DNA from: Variovorax sp. Root318D1
Lineage (GTDB): Bacteria > Pseudomonadota > Gammaproteobacteria > Burkholderiales > Burkholderiaceae_C
Direction: 5' to 3'
Assembly (NCBI RefSeq): GCF_001424835.1
Contig: NZ_LMCQ01000005.1
Span: 62,001-126,000, forward strand
DNA: 64,000 bases
Part shown: positions 1-8,497 of the stretch, piece by piece
How positions within the stretch are numbered: position 1 is the first letter of the stretch
Layout of the letters: each line of letters opens with the position of its first letter
Program-made: the position numbers and the translations under genes
The notes under the pieces: model-generated
Told to the model about the DNA's origin: nothing
Database searches by the model: none
The model's input: only the letters and a program-made list of their open reading frames with translations

Positions 1-105
1 ATTGTTTCGCCCAAGGAAAAGAGGCGATGACTTCGTGAAATAAACCCACTGCCGTGAAGGCACTCCTCCCACAATGCGACATCGTCATTGTTCAGGAGGG
101 CGACA

Positions 106-681
106 GTGGAGAAAAAGATCATTGCGGGTGGCGGTCCGACAGCATCTGGAAGGCGCTTGCCCTTTCTTCGCAGCGGCGCCAGAGGGCCCATCGCCGCGGC
201 GCTGCTCGGGTGCTTCCTGAACTCTCTGGCGCTGGCGCAGGAAGGGCGGGAGGCGGGCACGCTGCAGCGACTGGCGGCTCAATCCGGCCTCGGCACGTGT
301 CTGAATGCTGTGCGCAGTGCTGGGCCTTTACTCACGGGCCCGGAGGGCTCTTACGCGGTCCTTTCAATGAGCCATCCGGTGGCCCCCGATGCCAGCGCCT
401 GGACCGTGGCGATAGAGCGTGCCCGTGAGGACGTTTCCGATCTGGTGTCGGCCACCTTCGCTCCCACGATTCGGGGCGGCTGCGACGTCGTCTACGAAGT
501 CGTCCAGCTATGGCGCATGTCATGCCAGGACTACGCACTGAAGGCCGGGTCCGCAATCGGCAGCGTTCCCGTCATCGGACTGCGCGTCGGAGTGCTGGCG
601 GCAAGCCCGACAAGTCATGTGTACTTGATGCGCACGCCCGGCGGGTGCACCAGCGTCACGAGGGAATACCTGTTTCTCTGA
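106..681 (+). CDS. Hypothetical exported protein
   Basis: I do not recognise the family. The GTG at 106 is chosen because AGGAGG at 94-99 sits 6 bases ahead of it; the in-frame TTG at 88 has no ribosome site. The product is 191 aa with a basic N-terminus and one hydrophobic segment at about residues 27-45 that looks like a signal peptide or anchor. The rest is soluble, with Cys at about 65 and several in the C-terminal third, which would suit disulfides in the periplasm. It converges on tolC with 42 bases between stops. Function unknown; the gene itself is supported by start context and codon use. Confidence 0.6.
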   Translation: MEKKIIAGGGPTASGRRLPFLRSGARGPIAAALLGCFLNSLALAQEGREAGTLQRLAAQSGLGTCLNAVRSAGPLLTGPEGSYAVLSMSHPVAPDASAWTVAIERAREDVSDLVSATFAPTIRGGCDVVYEVVQLWRMSCQDYALKAGSAIGSVPVIGLRVGVLAASPTSHVYLMRTPGGCTSVTREYLFL

Positions 682-723
682 GCGAGCCGCGCAGATCCGG
701 CGGCTTGCGCGCTTCGCGGCGTT

Positions 724-2250
724 CTAGCGCGCTGGCGGATTCAGAATGACTGGCGGCGGCGGTGCCGTAGGCATGACCGGCGCCGGCGGGTTGAATGGCG
801 GCACCAGCACTGGCGGCACGACCGGAATACTGGGCGGCGTGACCGGCACGGCCTGCGGGCGCTCGCCAAGCGACGGCGCTGGCGTGCTCCCGTTTTTCGC
901 GAGCGTCGCATTGATCGCGTTCATGTCTTCAACGGTGAGCGTGCCATTGGCCTGGCGCAGCTTCAGGTTGCCGAGCAGCACGTTGTAGCGCGCCTGCGCA
1001 AGATCGCGCTTGGTCTGGAACAGCTGGCTCTGCGAATTGAGCACGTCGATGTTGATGCGCACGCCCACCTGGTAGCCGAGCCGGTTGGCATCGAGCGCGC
1101 TCTGGCTCGAGGCCTCGGCCGCTTCGAGCGCCTTCACCTGGCCCGCGCCGGAAACAAGCCCGAGGTAGGCCGCACGCGTGGCCTGCGCCACGCTGCGGCG
1201 GGTGCCTTCGAGCACGCTGCGCGACTGGTCTTCGAGCGCGAGCGTTTCCTTGATGCGGTTCTCGGTGGCAAAACCCGCGAACAGCGGCAGGTTGAACACC
1301 ACGCCCACCGAGGCAGCGTTGATGCGCGTGCCCACGGTGCTGGTGGCGGTCCCTTGGGGGTTGCGCGTGATGTTGTATCCCAGGTTGGCATCGAGCGTGG
1401 GCTTGTGGCCGGCCTCGGCCTTGCGTATTTCGAGGCCCGCCACGTCGAGGCCGAGCCGGGCCTGGCGAATGGAGGGATGCACGTCATCGGCCTGCGCGAC
1501 CCAGGCTTCGATGTTGGCCGGCATGGCGGTGGGCAGCACCACCGGCTGTGCCAGCGGCACAGGCACGCTGCCGGGGCGGCCGACCAGCTGGTCGAGCACC
1601 ACCTTCTTCACCTGCAGGTCGTTCTCGGCGGCAATCTCCTGCGCAATGACGAGGTCGTAGCGCGCTTGGGCTTCGCGCGTGTCGGTGATGGTGGAAGTGC
1701 CGACCTCGAAATTGCGCTTGGCCGATGCGAGCTGCTCTGCCACGGCCACCTTTTGCGCGCGCACCAGCGTCAGGCTGTCCTGGCTTGCGAGCACGTCGAA
1801 GTACGCCTGGCTCACGCGCACGATCAGGTCCTGCTCGGCCGCGGTGAGCACCGCTTCGGCGATCTCGGCCTGGCGCTTGCCCTGCTCGTAGGTGGCCCAG
1901 TTGGCAGGCCGGTAGAGCGGCTGCGTGGCGTTGACGCCGACGTTCTGCGTGGTGAAGTCGCGCGGCGTGCTTGTTCCGCGGCCGGCGCCGGTGAGCGTGT
2001 CGATGTCTAGCGCGTTGCGGGTCGCGCCGGCTGTGAGCCCCACGGCGGGAAGGATTCCGGCCTTGGCCTGCGCGGCGCGCGCCACGGTTGCGTCGTATTG
2101 GGCACGCGCACCTTGGTAGGTGGCGTCGAAGCCGCGTGCGGATTCGTAGAGTTCGTTCAGTGTCTGGCCTTGGGCCGGCAGTGCGAGCAGGGTGGCAAAG
2201 AGACTTGCGAGCGCTGCGGAGAGAGGCAAAAGCCTGGGCCTGGAAGGCAT
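724..2250 (-). CDS. tolC: TolC family outer membrane efflux protein
   Basis: Outer-membrane channel of type I secretion and RND/ABC efflux systems. The 508-aa product begins with a signal peptide (about 1-29, ending A-Q-G-Q) and then N-E-L-Y-E-S-A typical of TolC mature ends, with the two repeated helical hairpin/beta-hairpin halves of the family. ATG 2250 has AAGGA about 6 bases upstream; longer forms would read back into the rhodanese gene. It is the third gene of pcm-rhodanese-tolC, 22 bases after the rhodanese stop. Odd point: the last 55 residues or so are a proline-rich tail (repeats of P-P with V, A, N), longer and more biased than usual for TolC. Confidence 0.92.
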   Translation of the reverse strand: MPSRPRLLPLSAALASLFATLLALPAQGQTLNELYESARGFDATYQGARAQYDATVARAAQAKAGILPAVGLTAGATRNALDIDTLTGAGRGTSTPRDFTTQNVGVNATQPLYRPANWATYEQGKRQAEIAEAVLTAAEQDLIVRVSQAYFDVLASQDSLTLVRAQKVAVAEQLASAKRNFEVGTSTITDTREAQARYDLVIAQEIAAENDLQVKKVVLDQLVGRPGSVPVPLAQPVVLPTAMPANIEAWVAQADDVHPSIRQARLGLDVAGLEIRKAEAGHKPTLDANLGYNITRNPQGTATSTVGTRINAASVGVVFNLPLFAGFATENRIKETLALEDQSRSVLEGTRRSVAQATRAAYLGLVSGAGQVKALEAAEASSQSALDANRLGYQVGVRINIDVLNSQSQLFQTKRDLAQARYNVLLGNLKLRQANGTLTVEDMNAINATLAKNGSTPAPSLGERPQAVPVTPPSIPVVPPVLVPPFNPPAPVMPTAPPPPVILNPPAR

Positions 2251-2272
2251 TGAACGTCCTTGGGAGAAAGAA

Positions 2273-2611
2273 TCAGTAGCGCGGCACGGCGGGGTCGTGC
2301 TGTGCGGACCAGGCGTCGATGCCGCCGGCCACGTTGGCCACCTCGGCAAAGCCGTTCTGGCTCAGGAAGGCCGCCACGCGTTGGCTGCGCGCGCCGTGAT
2401 GGCACAGGCACGCAACGCGCTGGCCTTCGTCGAGTTCCGAAAGCCGCGCCGGAATTTCGTTCATCGGAATGGCGACCAGCGTGAAGCCCTGCGGAGTGAC
2501 GCTGGCCGTCTGCAGTTCCCAGGGTTCGCGCACGTCGAGCAGCACGGGCGCCGCGCCGGGGTTCTGCGCAAACCAGGCGGCCAGGTCGGTGGGGCGGACT
2601 TGATCGATCAT
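2273..2611 (-). CDS. Rhodanese-like domain protein (single domain)
   Basis: A 112-aa single rhodanese domain, the size of GlpE/PspE-type sulfurtransferases. The active loop C-H-H-G-A-R-S starts at Cys70, the expected persulfide-carrying cysteine, and L-L-D-V-R-E-P at about 24-30 is the conserved first strand. No signal peptide, so cytoplasmic. It lies between pcm (14 bases upstream) and tolC (22 bases downstream) and is probably co-transcribed with both. Sulfur transfer to an unknown acceptor is inferred from the family; the link to its neighbours is not functional as far as I can tell. Confidence 0.9.
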   Translation of the reverse strand: MIDQVRPTDLAAWFAQNPGAAPVLLDVREPWELQTASVTPQGFTLVAIPMNEIPARLSELDEGQRVACLCHHGARSQRVAAFLSQNGFAEVANVAGGIDAWSAQHDPAVPRY

Positions 2612-2625
2612 GCGGTGGTGCCCGA

Positions 2626-3303
2626 TCAGAACGAGAAGCGCGAAGGCTCGGGGAAATTGAGCAGCCGCGGTGCCACGGTGTCCCACGGCTGGATGGTGTC
2701 CCACTTGCTTTCGCTGGTGCGGGTGACGAAGTGGGCGCGCATCATCGGTTCGTCGCCCACGATGGCGGCAAGGCGGCCACCCACCTTCAGCGAGCCGATC
2801 AGGTTCTGCGGAATGCGCGCCACGGAGCCGCTGAGCACGATCACGTCGAAGCTCGGGCCGCTTGGCAGCGGCACGGCGCCGTCGGCATTGCGCACCTCGA
2901 CATTGGCCACGCCGTTCTGGCGCAGCGTTTCGGCGGCGCGGGCGGCCAGTACGGGGTCGATTTCCAGCGACAGCACCTGGGCCGCGCGATGGGCGAGCAG
3001 GGCGGCCATGAAGCCCGATCCGGTGCCGATCTCGAGCACCGACTCGTGCTTTTGCACGTGCAGGTCTTGCAGTATGCGCGCCTCGACCTTGGGCGAGAGC
3101 ATCACCTGGCCGGGAACGGAGCCGTCGCCCAGCGGAAGCTCCATGTCGAAAAAGGACAGCGTGCGATGCTCGGGCGGCACGTAGTCTTCGCGCCGGATGC
3201 TGGCCAGGAGGTCGAGGATTTCCAGGTCGAGCACATCCCAGGGCCGGATCTGCTGCTCGATCATGTTGAAGCGCAAGCGCTCGAGGGTGGGGGTCGGGTT
3301 CAT
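2626..3303 (-). CDS. pcm: Protein-L-isoaspartate O-methyltransferase
   Basis: Methylates L-isoaspartyl residues in damaged proteins using S-adenosylmethionine. The 225-aa product has the class I methyltransferase motif I (L-E-I-G-T-G-S-G-F, residues 90-98), an acidic strand-2 end at about 114, and the family's N-terminal helical cap with the M-x-L-P-L-G-D-G segment near 54-61. First gene of the pcm-rhodanese-tolC operon. The start at 3303 fits the family's N-terminus (E-Q-Q-I-R-P-W). Divergence from classical Pcm is moderate, so the exact acceptor could differ. Confidence 0.88.
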   Translation of the reverse strand: MNPTPTLERLRFNMIEQQIRPWDVLDLEILDLLASIRREDYVPPEHRTLSFFDMELPLGDGSVPGQVMLSPKVEARILQDLHVQKHESVLEIGTGSGFMAALLAHRAAQVLSLEIDPVLAARAAETLRQNGVANVEVRNADGAVPLPSGPSFDVIVLSGSVARIPQNLIGSLKVGGRLAAIVGDEPMMRAHFVTRTSESKWDTIQPWDTVAPRLLNFPEPSRFSF

Positions 3304-3345
3304 TGGAGGGCTTTACCTTGTGGGACTCAGGACAAACCTTCAATT

Positions 3346-4071
3346 TTAGGTGGCCCGGCCCGCGCCGGTGGAAGGCTCGCCTGGCGTTTGCGCGTCCTGC
3401 CGCTGTTCCGGCCGCCGCGTGAGGCCGTAAAGCACGGTCTCTGCCTGCGTCGCAAGGTATTTTTCGGGGTCGAGCGAGGCCTGCCCGTCGACGCAGATCA
3501 TGGCCGAGTGCTTCCACAGCATGAGGAACATCATGGGCGCCACCACCGCGTAGATGGCGTGATCGATGTCGACCGGCGCGAACTCGCCGCGGTCGATGCC
3601 GCGCTGCAGGATGCGCCGCAGCAGCACGTGGCCCGGCCGGACCACCTCCTGGCGGTAGAACTCGGCCAGGTCGGGAAAATTGGTCCCTTCGCTCATCATG
3701 AGCTTGGTCAGGCCCGAGGCCTTGGTCATGCCGACCCGTTCCCACCAGACGCGCATGCAGTAGCGCAGCATGTCGGCGGTGGTGCCCTCGAAGGCCTCGA
3801 ACTCGTCGTTCCACTCGGAGAACCGGCCGCTGAGGTTCTCGACCACCACGGCCTTGAAGAGCTCTTCCTTGCTCGGAAAGTAAAGAAAGAGGGTGCCCTT
3901 GGAGACCCCCGCGCGGGCCGCGACTTCTTCGGCGCGGGTGGCTGCAAAGCCTTTCTCGACGAAGAGATCGAGCGCCGCCGCCAGCAGTTCGCCGGGGCGC
4001 GCCTCCTTGCGGCGCTCGCGTTTGGAGCGCACCGGGCAGAGCTTGTCGACAAAGGAACGGGGGGTGGGCAT
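3346..4071 (-). CDS. TetR/AcrR family transcriptional regulator
   Basis: Dimeric ligand-responsive repressor. The 241-aa product has the TetR helix-turn-helix at about residues 46-66 (A-R-A-G-V-S-K-G-T-L-F-L-Y-F), followed by an all-helical ligand domain. ATG 4071 is preferred over in-frame starts up to 4134 because those would pass through the operator. A strong minus-strand promoter and a 24-bp palindrome overlapping it lie at 4075-4124, so autorepression is likely. Divergent from msrA (about 100 bases apart), which could share control. The ligand cannot be told from the sequence. Confidence 0.88.
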   Translation of the reverse strand: MPTPRSFVDKLCPVRSKRERRKEARPGELLAAALDLFVEKGFAATRAEEVAARAGVSKGTLFLYFPSKEELFKAVVVENLSGRFSEWNDEFEAFEGTTADMLRYCMRVWWERVGMTKASGLTKLMMSEGTNFPDLAEFYRQEVVRPGHVLLRRILQRGIDRGEFAPVDIDHAIYAVVAPMMFLMLWKHSAMICVDGQASLDPEKYLATQAETVLYGLTRRPEQRQDAQTPGEPSTGAGRAT

Positions 4072-4074
4072 GAG

Positions 4075-4098
4075 ATTAATGACTCGCGGGTTAGTAAT
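4075..4098. promoter_or_regulatory. Palindromic TetR operator (predicted)
   Basis: ATTAATGAC (4075-4083), 6-base spacer, GTTAGTAAT (4090-4098): the arms match as inverted repeats at 7 of 9 positions. It lies 3 bases upstream of the TetR start codon and overlaps the -10 box of that gene's promoter by three bases. Spacing and sequence resemble TetR/AcrR operators. Binding is inferred. Confidence 0.65.
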
Positions 4099-4124
4099 GT
4101 AGTGACCAGCATCCGGCCCGTCAA
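4096..4124 (-). promoter_or_regulatory. Sigma-70-type promoter of the TetR gene
   Basis: Reading the minus strand: -35 TTGACG (4124-4119), a 17-base spacer, then -10 TACATT (4101-4096). Five and four of six positions match the consensus, with ideal spacing. The -10 overlaps the palindrome at 4075-4098. Confidence 0.6.
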
Positions 4125-4173
4125 GCCGCGACAATATCGGGTTCGCCTTTTTTCCACCTGCCGGAGCAGCCCC

Positions 4174-4725
4174 ATGTCTTCTTCACCGTCGCCCACCGAA
4201 ACCGTCGTGCTCGGCGGCGGCTGCTTCTGGTGCACCGAGGCCGTGTTCGACCGTGTGCAGGGCGTGGTGGACGTCGAATCGGGCTATTGCAACGGCCAGA
4301 CGGTGAATCCTAGCTATGAGCAGGTCTGCACCGGCCGAACCGGGCATGTGGAAGTGGTGAAGGTCGAATTCGACCCGGCCGTCATCAGCCTGCGCGAAAT
4401 TCTCGAGATTTTCTTCGTGGTGCACGATCCGACCACCTTGAACCGCCAGGGCAACGACGCCGGCACGCAATACCGCAGCGGCATTTATGTGACGAGCGAC
4501 GCGCAGAAGCAGGTGGCGCAAGACGTCATCCGCGAAATCGAGGCGAGCAAGACCTACGCTTCGCCGATCGTGACCGAGGTGGCGCCGCTCGCCAACTACT
4601 CGGCGGCCGAGGCCTACCACCAGGACTATTTTTTGAACAACCCGAACCAGGGCTACTGCGCATTCGTGGTGGGTCCCAAGGTCGAGAAGTTCCAGAAGAC
4701 CTTCGCGTCCCGGGTCAAGGGCTGA
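4174..4725 (+). CDS. msrA: Peptide-methionine (S)-S-oxide reductase
   Basis: Repairs S-methionine sulfoxide in proteins. The 183-aa product has the diagnostic G-G-C-F-W-C at residues 15-20, with Cys17 catalytic, followed by the E22 and Y-C-N-G segments of the family and the F-D-P-x-x-I / H-D-P-T-T-L-N-R-Q-G core. No signal peptide, so cytoplasmic. The C-terminal Q-G-Y-C holds a likely resolving cysteine. Divergent from the TetR gene across about 100 bases; control by that regulator is possible but not shown. Confidence 0.95.
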   Translation: MSSSPSPTETVVLGGGCFWCTEAVFDRVQGVVDVESGYCNGQTVNPSYEQVCTGRTGHVEVVKVEFDPAVISLREILEIFFVVHDPTTLNRQGNDAGTQYRSGIYVTSDAQKQVAQDVIREIEASKTYASPIVTEVAPLANYSAAEAYHQDYFLNNPNQGYCAFVVGPKVEKFQKTFASRVKG

Positions 4726-4748
4726 TCGTTCTGCAGGCCCCGCGTTCC

Positions 4749-5165
4749 GTGCACTTTGCCCCCTGCCCAACCTATCGCCGCTCGATCCTGTCGACGCGCG
4801 CGATTGCTGTCGCGCTGGTGGTTGCGCTGTGGTTCGCAGGCACGCTGGGACTCATGCACCGGACGCTGCACGTGCCCGGCCTGGCGCATGCCGAAGCGAC
4901 TGCCCAGGCATCGGCACAAGCCGTTCACCCCGATGGGGCGCACGAGCATGCGGTCCCGCGCGGCATAGGCGACCTGTTCAGCGGCCACTCCGATGCCGAA
5001 TGCCGGCTGTACGACCAGCTGTCGCACGGCTCGGGCGCATTGGGCGTTCCCACGGTGGTGCTGCCGGTGCTGCTGCCGTCGGCCACCTTTGCCTATCTGC
5101 AGGGCGAGGCCATCGCCCGTTGGGTTGCGCTGTTCGACGCGCGCGGCCCGCCTTCCACTCGCTGA
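4749..5165 (+). CDS. Small His-rich membrane/periplasmic protein upstream of TonB receptor
   Basis: Unrecognised 138-aa protein starting at GTG 4749. One membrane segment (about 18-35) is followed by a His-rich periplasmic stretch (His at 37, 41, 47, 60, 65, 67, 80, 93 and Cys85) and a second hydrophobic patch near 100-118. It ends 81 bases before the ZnuD-like receptor on the same strand, so the two probably share a transcript. The His/Cys content and position suggest metal binding or handling for the receptor; this is inference. A hairpin with outer CTGC/GCAG arms at 5187-5216 lies between them. Confidence 0.6.
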   Translation: MHFAPCPTYRRSILSTRAIAVALVVALWFAGTLGLMHRTLHVPGLAHAEATAQASAQAVHPDGAHEHAVPRGIGDLFSGHSDAECRLYDQLSHGSGALGVPTVVLPVLLPSATFAYLQGEAIARWVALFDARGPPSTR

Positions 5166-5186
5166 ATCTTCCCTGTGTTCCGGTTG

Positions 5187-5216
5187 CTGCACCCGCGCCT
5201 TTGCGGGTGGCGGCAG
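5187..5216 (+). other. Intergenic hairpin ahead of TonB receptor
   Basis: CTGC, then CACCCGC (5190-5196), 6-base loop, GCGGGTG (5203-5209), and GCAG closing at 5213-5216. No T-run follows, so it is not a classical terminator. It could attenuate or stabilise the receptor message; no known riboswitch is recognised. Confidence 0.4.
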
Positions 5217-5246
5217 ATCGTCCCTTGATTCAACGAGTGCTCATTC

Positions 5247-7349
5247 ATGATTCCCAATTTCCGTCGCAACGCCATTGGCGCTGCTGTTCTTTCGCTCGCC
5301 TCTTTTGCGAGCATGGCCCAAGCCCAGCCGGCACCCCAGGCGCAACCTGCCGACGCGGCCGCGGCCAGCCTGCCCGAGATCGCCGTCACCGGCAATCCGC
5401 TGGGTGCCAGCGAGCTGATCGCACCCACCACCACGCTGTCGGGCGACAAACTGTTGATGCGCTCCGAATCGACGCTGGGCGAAACGCTCAACAACCTGCC
5501 TGGGGTAAGCAGCAGCTACTTCGGCCCCAACGCGAGCCGGCCGATCATCCGCGGCCAGGACGGCGACCGCATCCGCATCCTGCAGAACGGCGGCGGCGCC
5601 CCTGACGCTTCGGCGTTGAGCTACGACCATGCCGTGCCGGTGGACGCGCTGGTCACCGACCGGATTGAAGTGCTGCGCGGGCCTTCGGCGCTGCAGTACG
5701 GCGGCAGCGCGGTGGGCGGCGTGGTCAACGTGATCGACAACCGCATTCCCACCGAGCCCATCAACGGTTTCGGCGGCCGTGCCGACCTGGGCTTTTCAAC
5801 CGGTAGCAAGGAGAAGAGCGGCGGCGTGGTGCTCGAAGGCGGCAATGACCGCTTCGCGCTGCACGTCGATGCGTTCAACCGTGACGCCAAGGACGTCTCG
5901 GCGCCCATCGACCTGGAATGCAGCAAGCCCGGGCGCCCCTGGCTGGCGCGCAAGATCTGCAACTCGGCCAACGAGGCGCACGGCGGCGCGGTGGGCGGCA
6001 CGCTGTTCTTCGACCAGGGCTATATCGGCGCCTCGGCCAGCACCTACCGCAGCAACTACGGCACCGTGGCCGAAGACGATGTGACCATCGGCATGAAGTC
6101 CGACCGCTATGCGATCGAAGGCGAATGGCGTCCGGGCGGCATCATCAGCACCGTTCACGTCAAGGCCAGCCACACCAACTACCGCCACACGGAATACGAA
6201 GGGGGCGAGGCCGGCACGACGTTCTCCAACATCAGCAACGACCTGCGCATCGAGGCGCGTCACCGCAAGATCGGCAACTTCGAAGGCCTGGTCGGCTTTT
6301 CCAGCGAAAGCAACCGCTTTGCCGCCGATGGCGAGGAAGCCTTTGCGCCGCACAGCCGCACCCGCTCCAATGCGCTGTTCATGTATGAAGAACTCGGCAC
6401 TTCGTGGGGCCGCCTGAGCTTTGGCGCGCGCACCGAGAAGGTCCGCGTCACGTCGCTCGGCTATCCGGACGATCCAACGGTGACGCGCTTTGCCATTGGC
6501 GAGCGCACGTTCAACCCGCACAGCGCGGCCCTGGGTGCGCTGGTCAACCTGACGCCGCAATGGCAGCTCACGTCGAACCTCGCCTACACCGAGCGGGCGC
6601 CGAAAGATTACGAACTGCTCGCCAACGGGCCGCACGTGGCAACGGCCGCCTGGGAGGTCGGCAATCCCGACCTGCAGAAAGAAAAGTCGACCGGCTTCGA
6701 TGTCGGCGCGCAATGGAAGTCGGGCGCCAACACGGCTCGCGTCAACGCTTACGTTACGCAGTTTCGCAACTACATCGGCCTGACGGCTTCGGGCCGCACA
6801 CTCGATGAAGAAGGCCAGGTGGTGACCGACCCCGCGGCGACCGACACGCTGGCCGAGTACCTCTACAGCGGCGTGCGCGCGCGCTTCACCGGCATCGAAG
6901 CCAGCGGCAACCTGCGCCTCCTGGGCACCGAAGGATTCGCGCGCATGGCCGATGCCTCGACGCTCGATCTGGAGTGGCGCGGCGACGTGGTGCGTGCAAA
7001 GAACCTCGACACTGGCGAGCCGCTGCCGCGCATCGCGCCGTTCCGCGCGGGCGCGACGTTGGCATATGGCAATGGCCCATGGAGCGCGCGCTTCGGCTTC
7101 GACTACAACGCGGCGCAGCGCCATGTGCCGAGCGTCGGCGCGCGGGAGACCGATGCCTACACGCTGTGGAACGCGTCGATTTCCTATCGCATGAAGGTGC
7201 AGCGCGCCAACCTCACCTGGTATGCGCGCGTCGACAACATCACCAACAAGCTGGCCTACAGCCCGACTTCGATCCTGACGACGACGGTGTACCCGAATGC
7301 GCCGCTGCCGGGGCGTTCGCTGAAGGTCGGCCTGCGCGTGACGTTCTAA
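5247..7349 (+). CDS. TonB-dependent outer membrane receptor, ZnuD-like
   Basis: A 700-aa energised outer-membrane transporter. It has a signal peptide (1-27), a plug domain (about 45-165) with N-N-L-P-G-V-S, the R-P-I-I-R-G-Q-D-G-D-R-I-R-I-L-Q-N segment and V-L-R-G-P-S-A-L-Q-Y-G-G, then a beta-barrel ending in the typical C-terminal Phe. The plug motifs and the D-V-T-I-G-M-K-S-D-R barrel segment are like ZnuD, the zinc/heme receptor family of Neisseria. A Cys-containing loop near 226-240 (E-C-S-K-P ... K-I-C-N-S) recalls metal-binding loops of that family. The substrate, probably zinc, is inferred. No obvious Zur box was found upstream. Confidence 0.85.
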   Translation: MIPNFRRNAIGAAVLSLASFASMAQAQPAPQAQPADAAAASLPEIAVTGNPLGASELIAPTTTLSGDKLLMRSESTLGETLNNLPGVSSSYFGPNASRPIIRGQDGDRIRILQNGGGAPDASALSYDHAVPVDALVTDRIEVLRGPSALQYGGSAVGGVVNVIDNRIPTEPINGFGGRADLGFSTGSKEKSGGVVLEGGNDRFALHVDAFNRDAKDVSAPIDLECSKPGRPWLARKICNSANEAHGGAVGGTLFFDQGYIGASASTYRSNYGTVAEDDVTIGMKSDRYAIEGEWRPGGIISTVHVKASHTNYRHTEYEGGEAGTTFSNISNDLRIEARHRKIGNFEGLVGFSSESNRFAADGEEAFAPHSRTRSNALFMYEELGTSWGRLSFGARTEKVRVTSLGYPDDPTVTRFAIGERTFNPHSAALGALVNLTPQWQLTSNLAYTERAPKDYELLANGPHVATAAWEVGNPDLQKEKSTGFDVGAQWKSGANTARVNAYVTQFRNYIGLTASGRTLDEEGQVVTDPAATDTLAEYLYSGVRARFTGIEASGNLRLLGTEGFARMADASTLDLEWRGDVVRAKNLDTGEPLPRIAPFRAGATLAYGNGPWSARFGFDYNAAQRHVPSVGARETDAYTLWNASISYRMKVQRANLTWYARVDNITNKLAYSPTSILTTTVYPNAPLPGRSLKVGLRVTF

Positions 7350-7360
7350 AGGCGCTGGAC

Positions 7361-7399
7361 CTGCTCCTTCCGTCCTCGCGGGGCGGAAGGAGGGGCAGG
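7361..7399 (+). terminator. Strong hairpin after TonB receptor
   Basis: CTCCTTCCG (7365-7373) pairs perfectly with CGGAAGGAG (7384-7392), flanked by outer CCTG and CAGG. It begins 12 bases after the receptor stop and ends before the next gene. There is no T-run, so termination efficiency is uncertain. Confidence 0.55.
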
Positions 7400-7419
7400 C
7401 AAGAGGCTATCCTCGGCGG

Positions 7420-8370
7420 GTGAATTCGTTCGTCATCTCGTCGCTGCTTCCCGTCGTCTTTCTCATTGCCGTGGGCTACCTGGCCGGCCGGCGCCGCTGG
7501 ATCGGCGGCAACGCCGTGAAGGATCTGTCCAACCTGATCTTCCTCTTGCTCGCGCCGGCACTGCTGTTTCGCGCCATGAGCACGGTGCACGTGCAGGAGC
7601 TGAGCCTGAAGCCGGTGGCGGCGTACTTCATTGCCTCGGGCCTGCTGTTCGCGGCCACGCTGGCGCTGCGCGGCTTCAACCGCACGGCGGCCGTCATTGC
7701 GCTGGCCAACACCTACAGCAATACCGTGATGATCGGCATCGTGCTGGTCGGCCTTGCCTATGGCGAGCAGGGCATGGTGGTGCTGCTCACGCTGATCTCT
7801 CTGCACTCGCTGGTGCTCTTGACCAGCGCCACGGTGGTGCTGGAACTGGCCGTGGCGCGCGAGCATGCGGCGGTGAGCGGCCAAGCGAAGCGCCCCATGG
7901 CGCGCACCGTGATGCGGGCGCTCCGCAACGCCATCATCCACCCGGTGCCGCTGCCGATCATCGCGGGGCTGCTGTTCGCGCAGACGGGGCTCACGATGCC
8001 CGAATCCATCGACAAGCCGATCATGCTGCTCGGCCAGGCCTTCGGTCCCGTCGCGCTCGTGATGGTGGGCATCACGCTCGCGCTGACGCCCATCGGCCGG
8101 CACTGGCGCGGCGCCATGGTGCAGTCGCTGGTGAAGAACCTGCTGCATCCGCTGCTGGTGGCGGGCATCGGCTGGCTGCTGGGCGTGCGCGGCATTCCGC
8201 TCACCGTGATGGTGGTGGCGGCGGCGTTGCCCATTGGCGCCAACGTCTTTCTCTTTTCGCAGCGCTACCGCACGGCCGAAGACCTGGTCACGGCCAGCGT
8301 CGCGATGTCGACAGTGCTCGCGCTGGCCACGCTGACCCTGGTGATGACCCTGGTGCAGTGGCTTCCCTGA
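7420..8370 (+). CDS. AEC (auxin efflux carrier) family transporter
   Basis: A 316-aa inner-membrane carrier with about ten hydrophobic segments in the inverted-repeat pattern of the AEC/bile-acid transporter fold. The N-terminal L-L-P-V-V-F-L-I-A-V-G-Y segment and the central A-N-T-Y-S-N-T-V-M-I-G motif (about 91-101) are family hallmarks. GTG 7420 is the only start that keeps the first membrane segment. Bacterial relatives export organic acids such as malate or malonate; the substrate here is unknown. It stands alone behind the hairpin at 7361-7399. Confidence 0.85.
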   Translation: MNSFVISSLLPVVFLIAVGYLAGRRRWIGGNAVKDLSNLIFLLLAPALLFRAMSTVHVQELSLKPVAAYFIASGLLFAATLALRGFNRTAAVIALANTYSNTVMIGIVLVGLAYGEQGMVVLLTLISLHSLVLLTSATVVLELAVAREHAAVSGQAKRPMARTVMRALRNAIIHPVPLPIIAGLLFAQTGLTMPESIDKPIMLLGQAFGPVALVMVGITLALTPIGRHWRGAMVQSLVKNLLHPLLVAGIGWLLGVRGIPLTVMVVAAALPIGANVFLFSQRYRTAEDLVTASVAMSTVLALATLTLVMTLVQWLP

Positions 8371-8497
8371 ATTTTTCATAAGCCTTTAGCTCTACCGACG
8401 CGCCGACCGCGTGCAACGGCGGGCGCCTATGCCGTTCGGCAGGGTGGCCATTTGGCGAGATGGCGAGCGGCGGCTGCCGCTCTACATTTGCCCGCTG

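Noticed and set aside
71..91. Inverted repeat ACAATG/CATTGT near the left edge
   Set aside because: Only six bases per arm and the interior is not symmetric; insufficient to call an operator.
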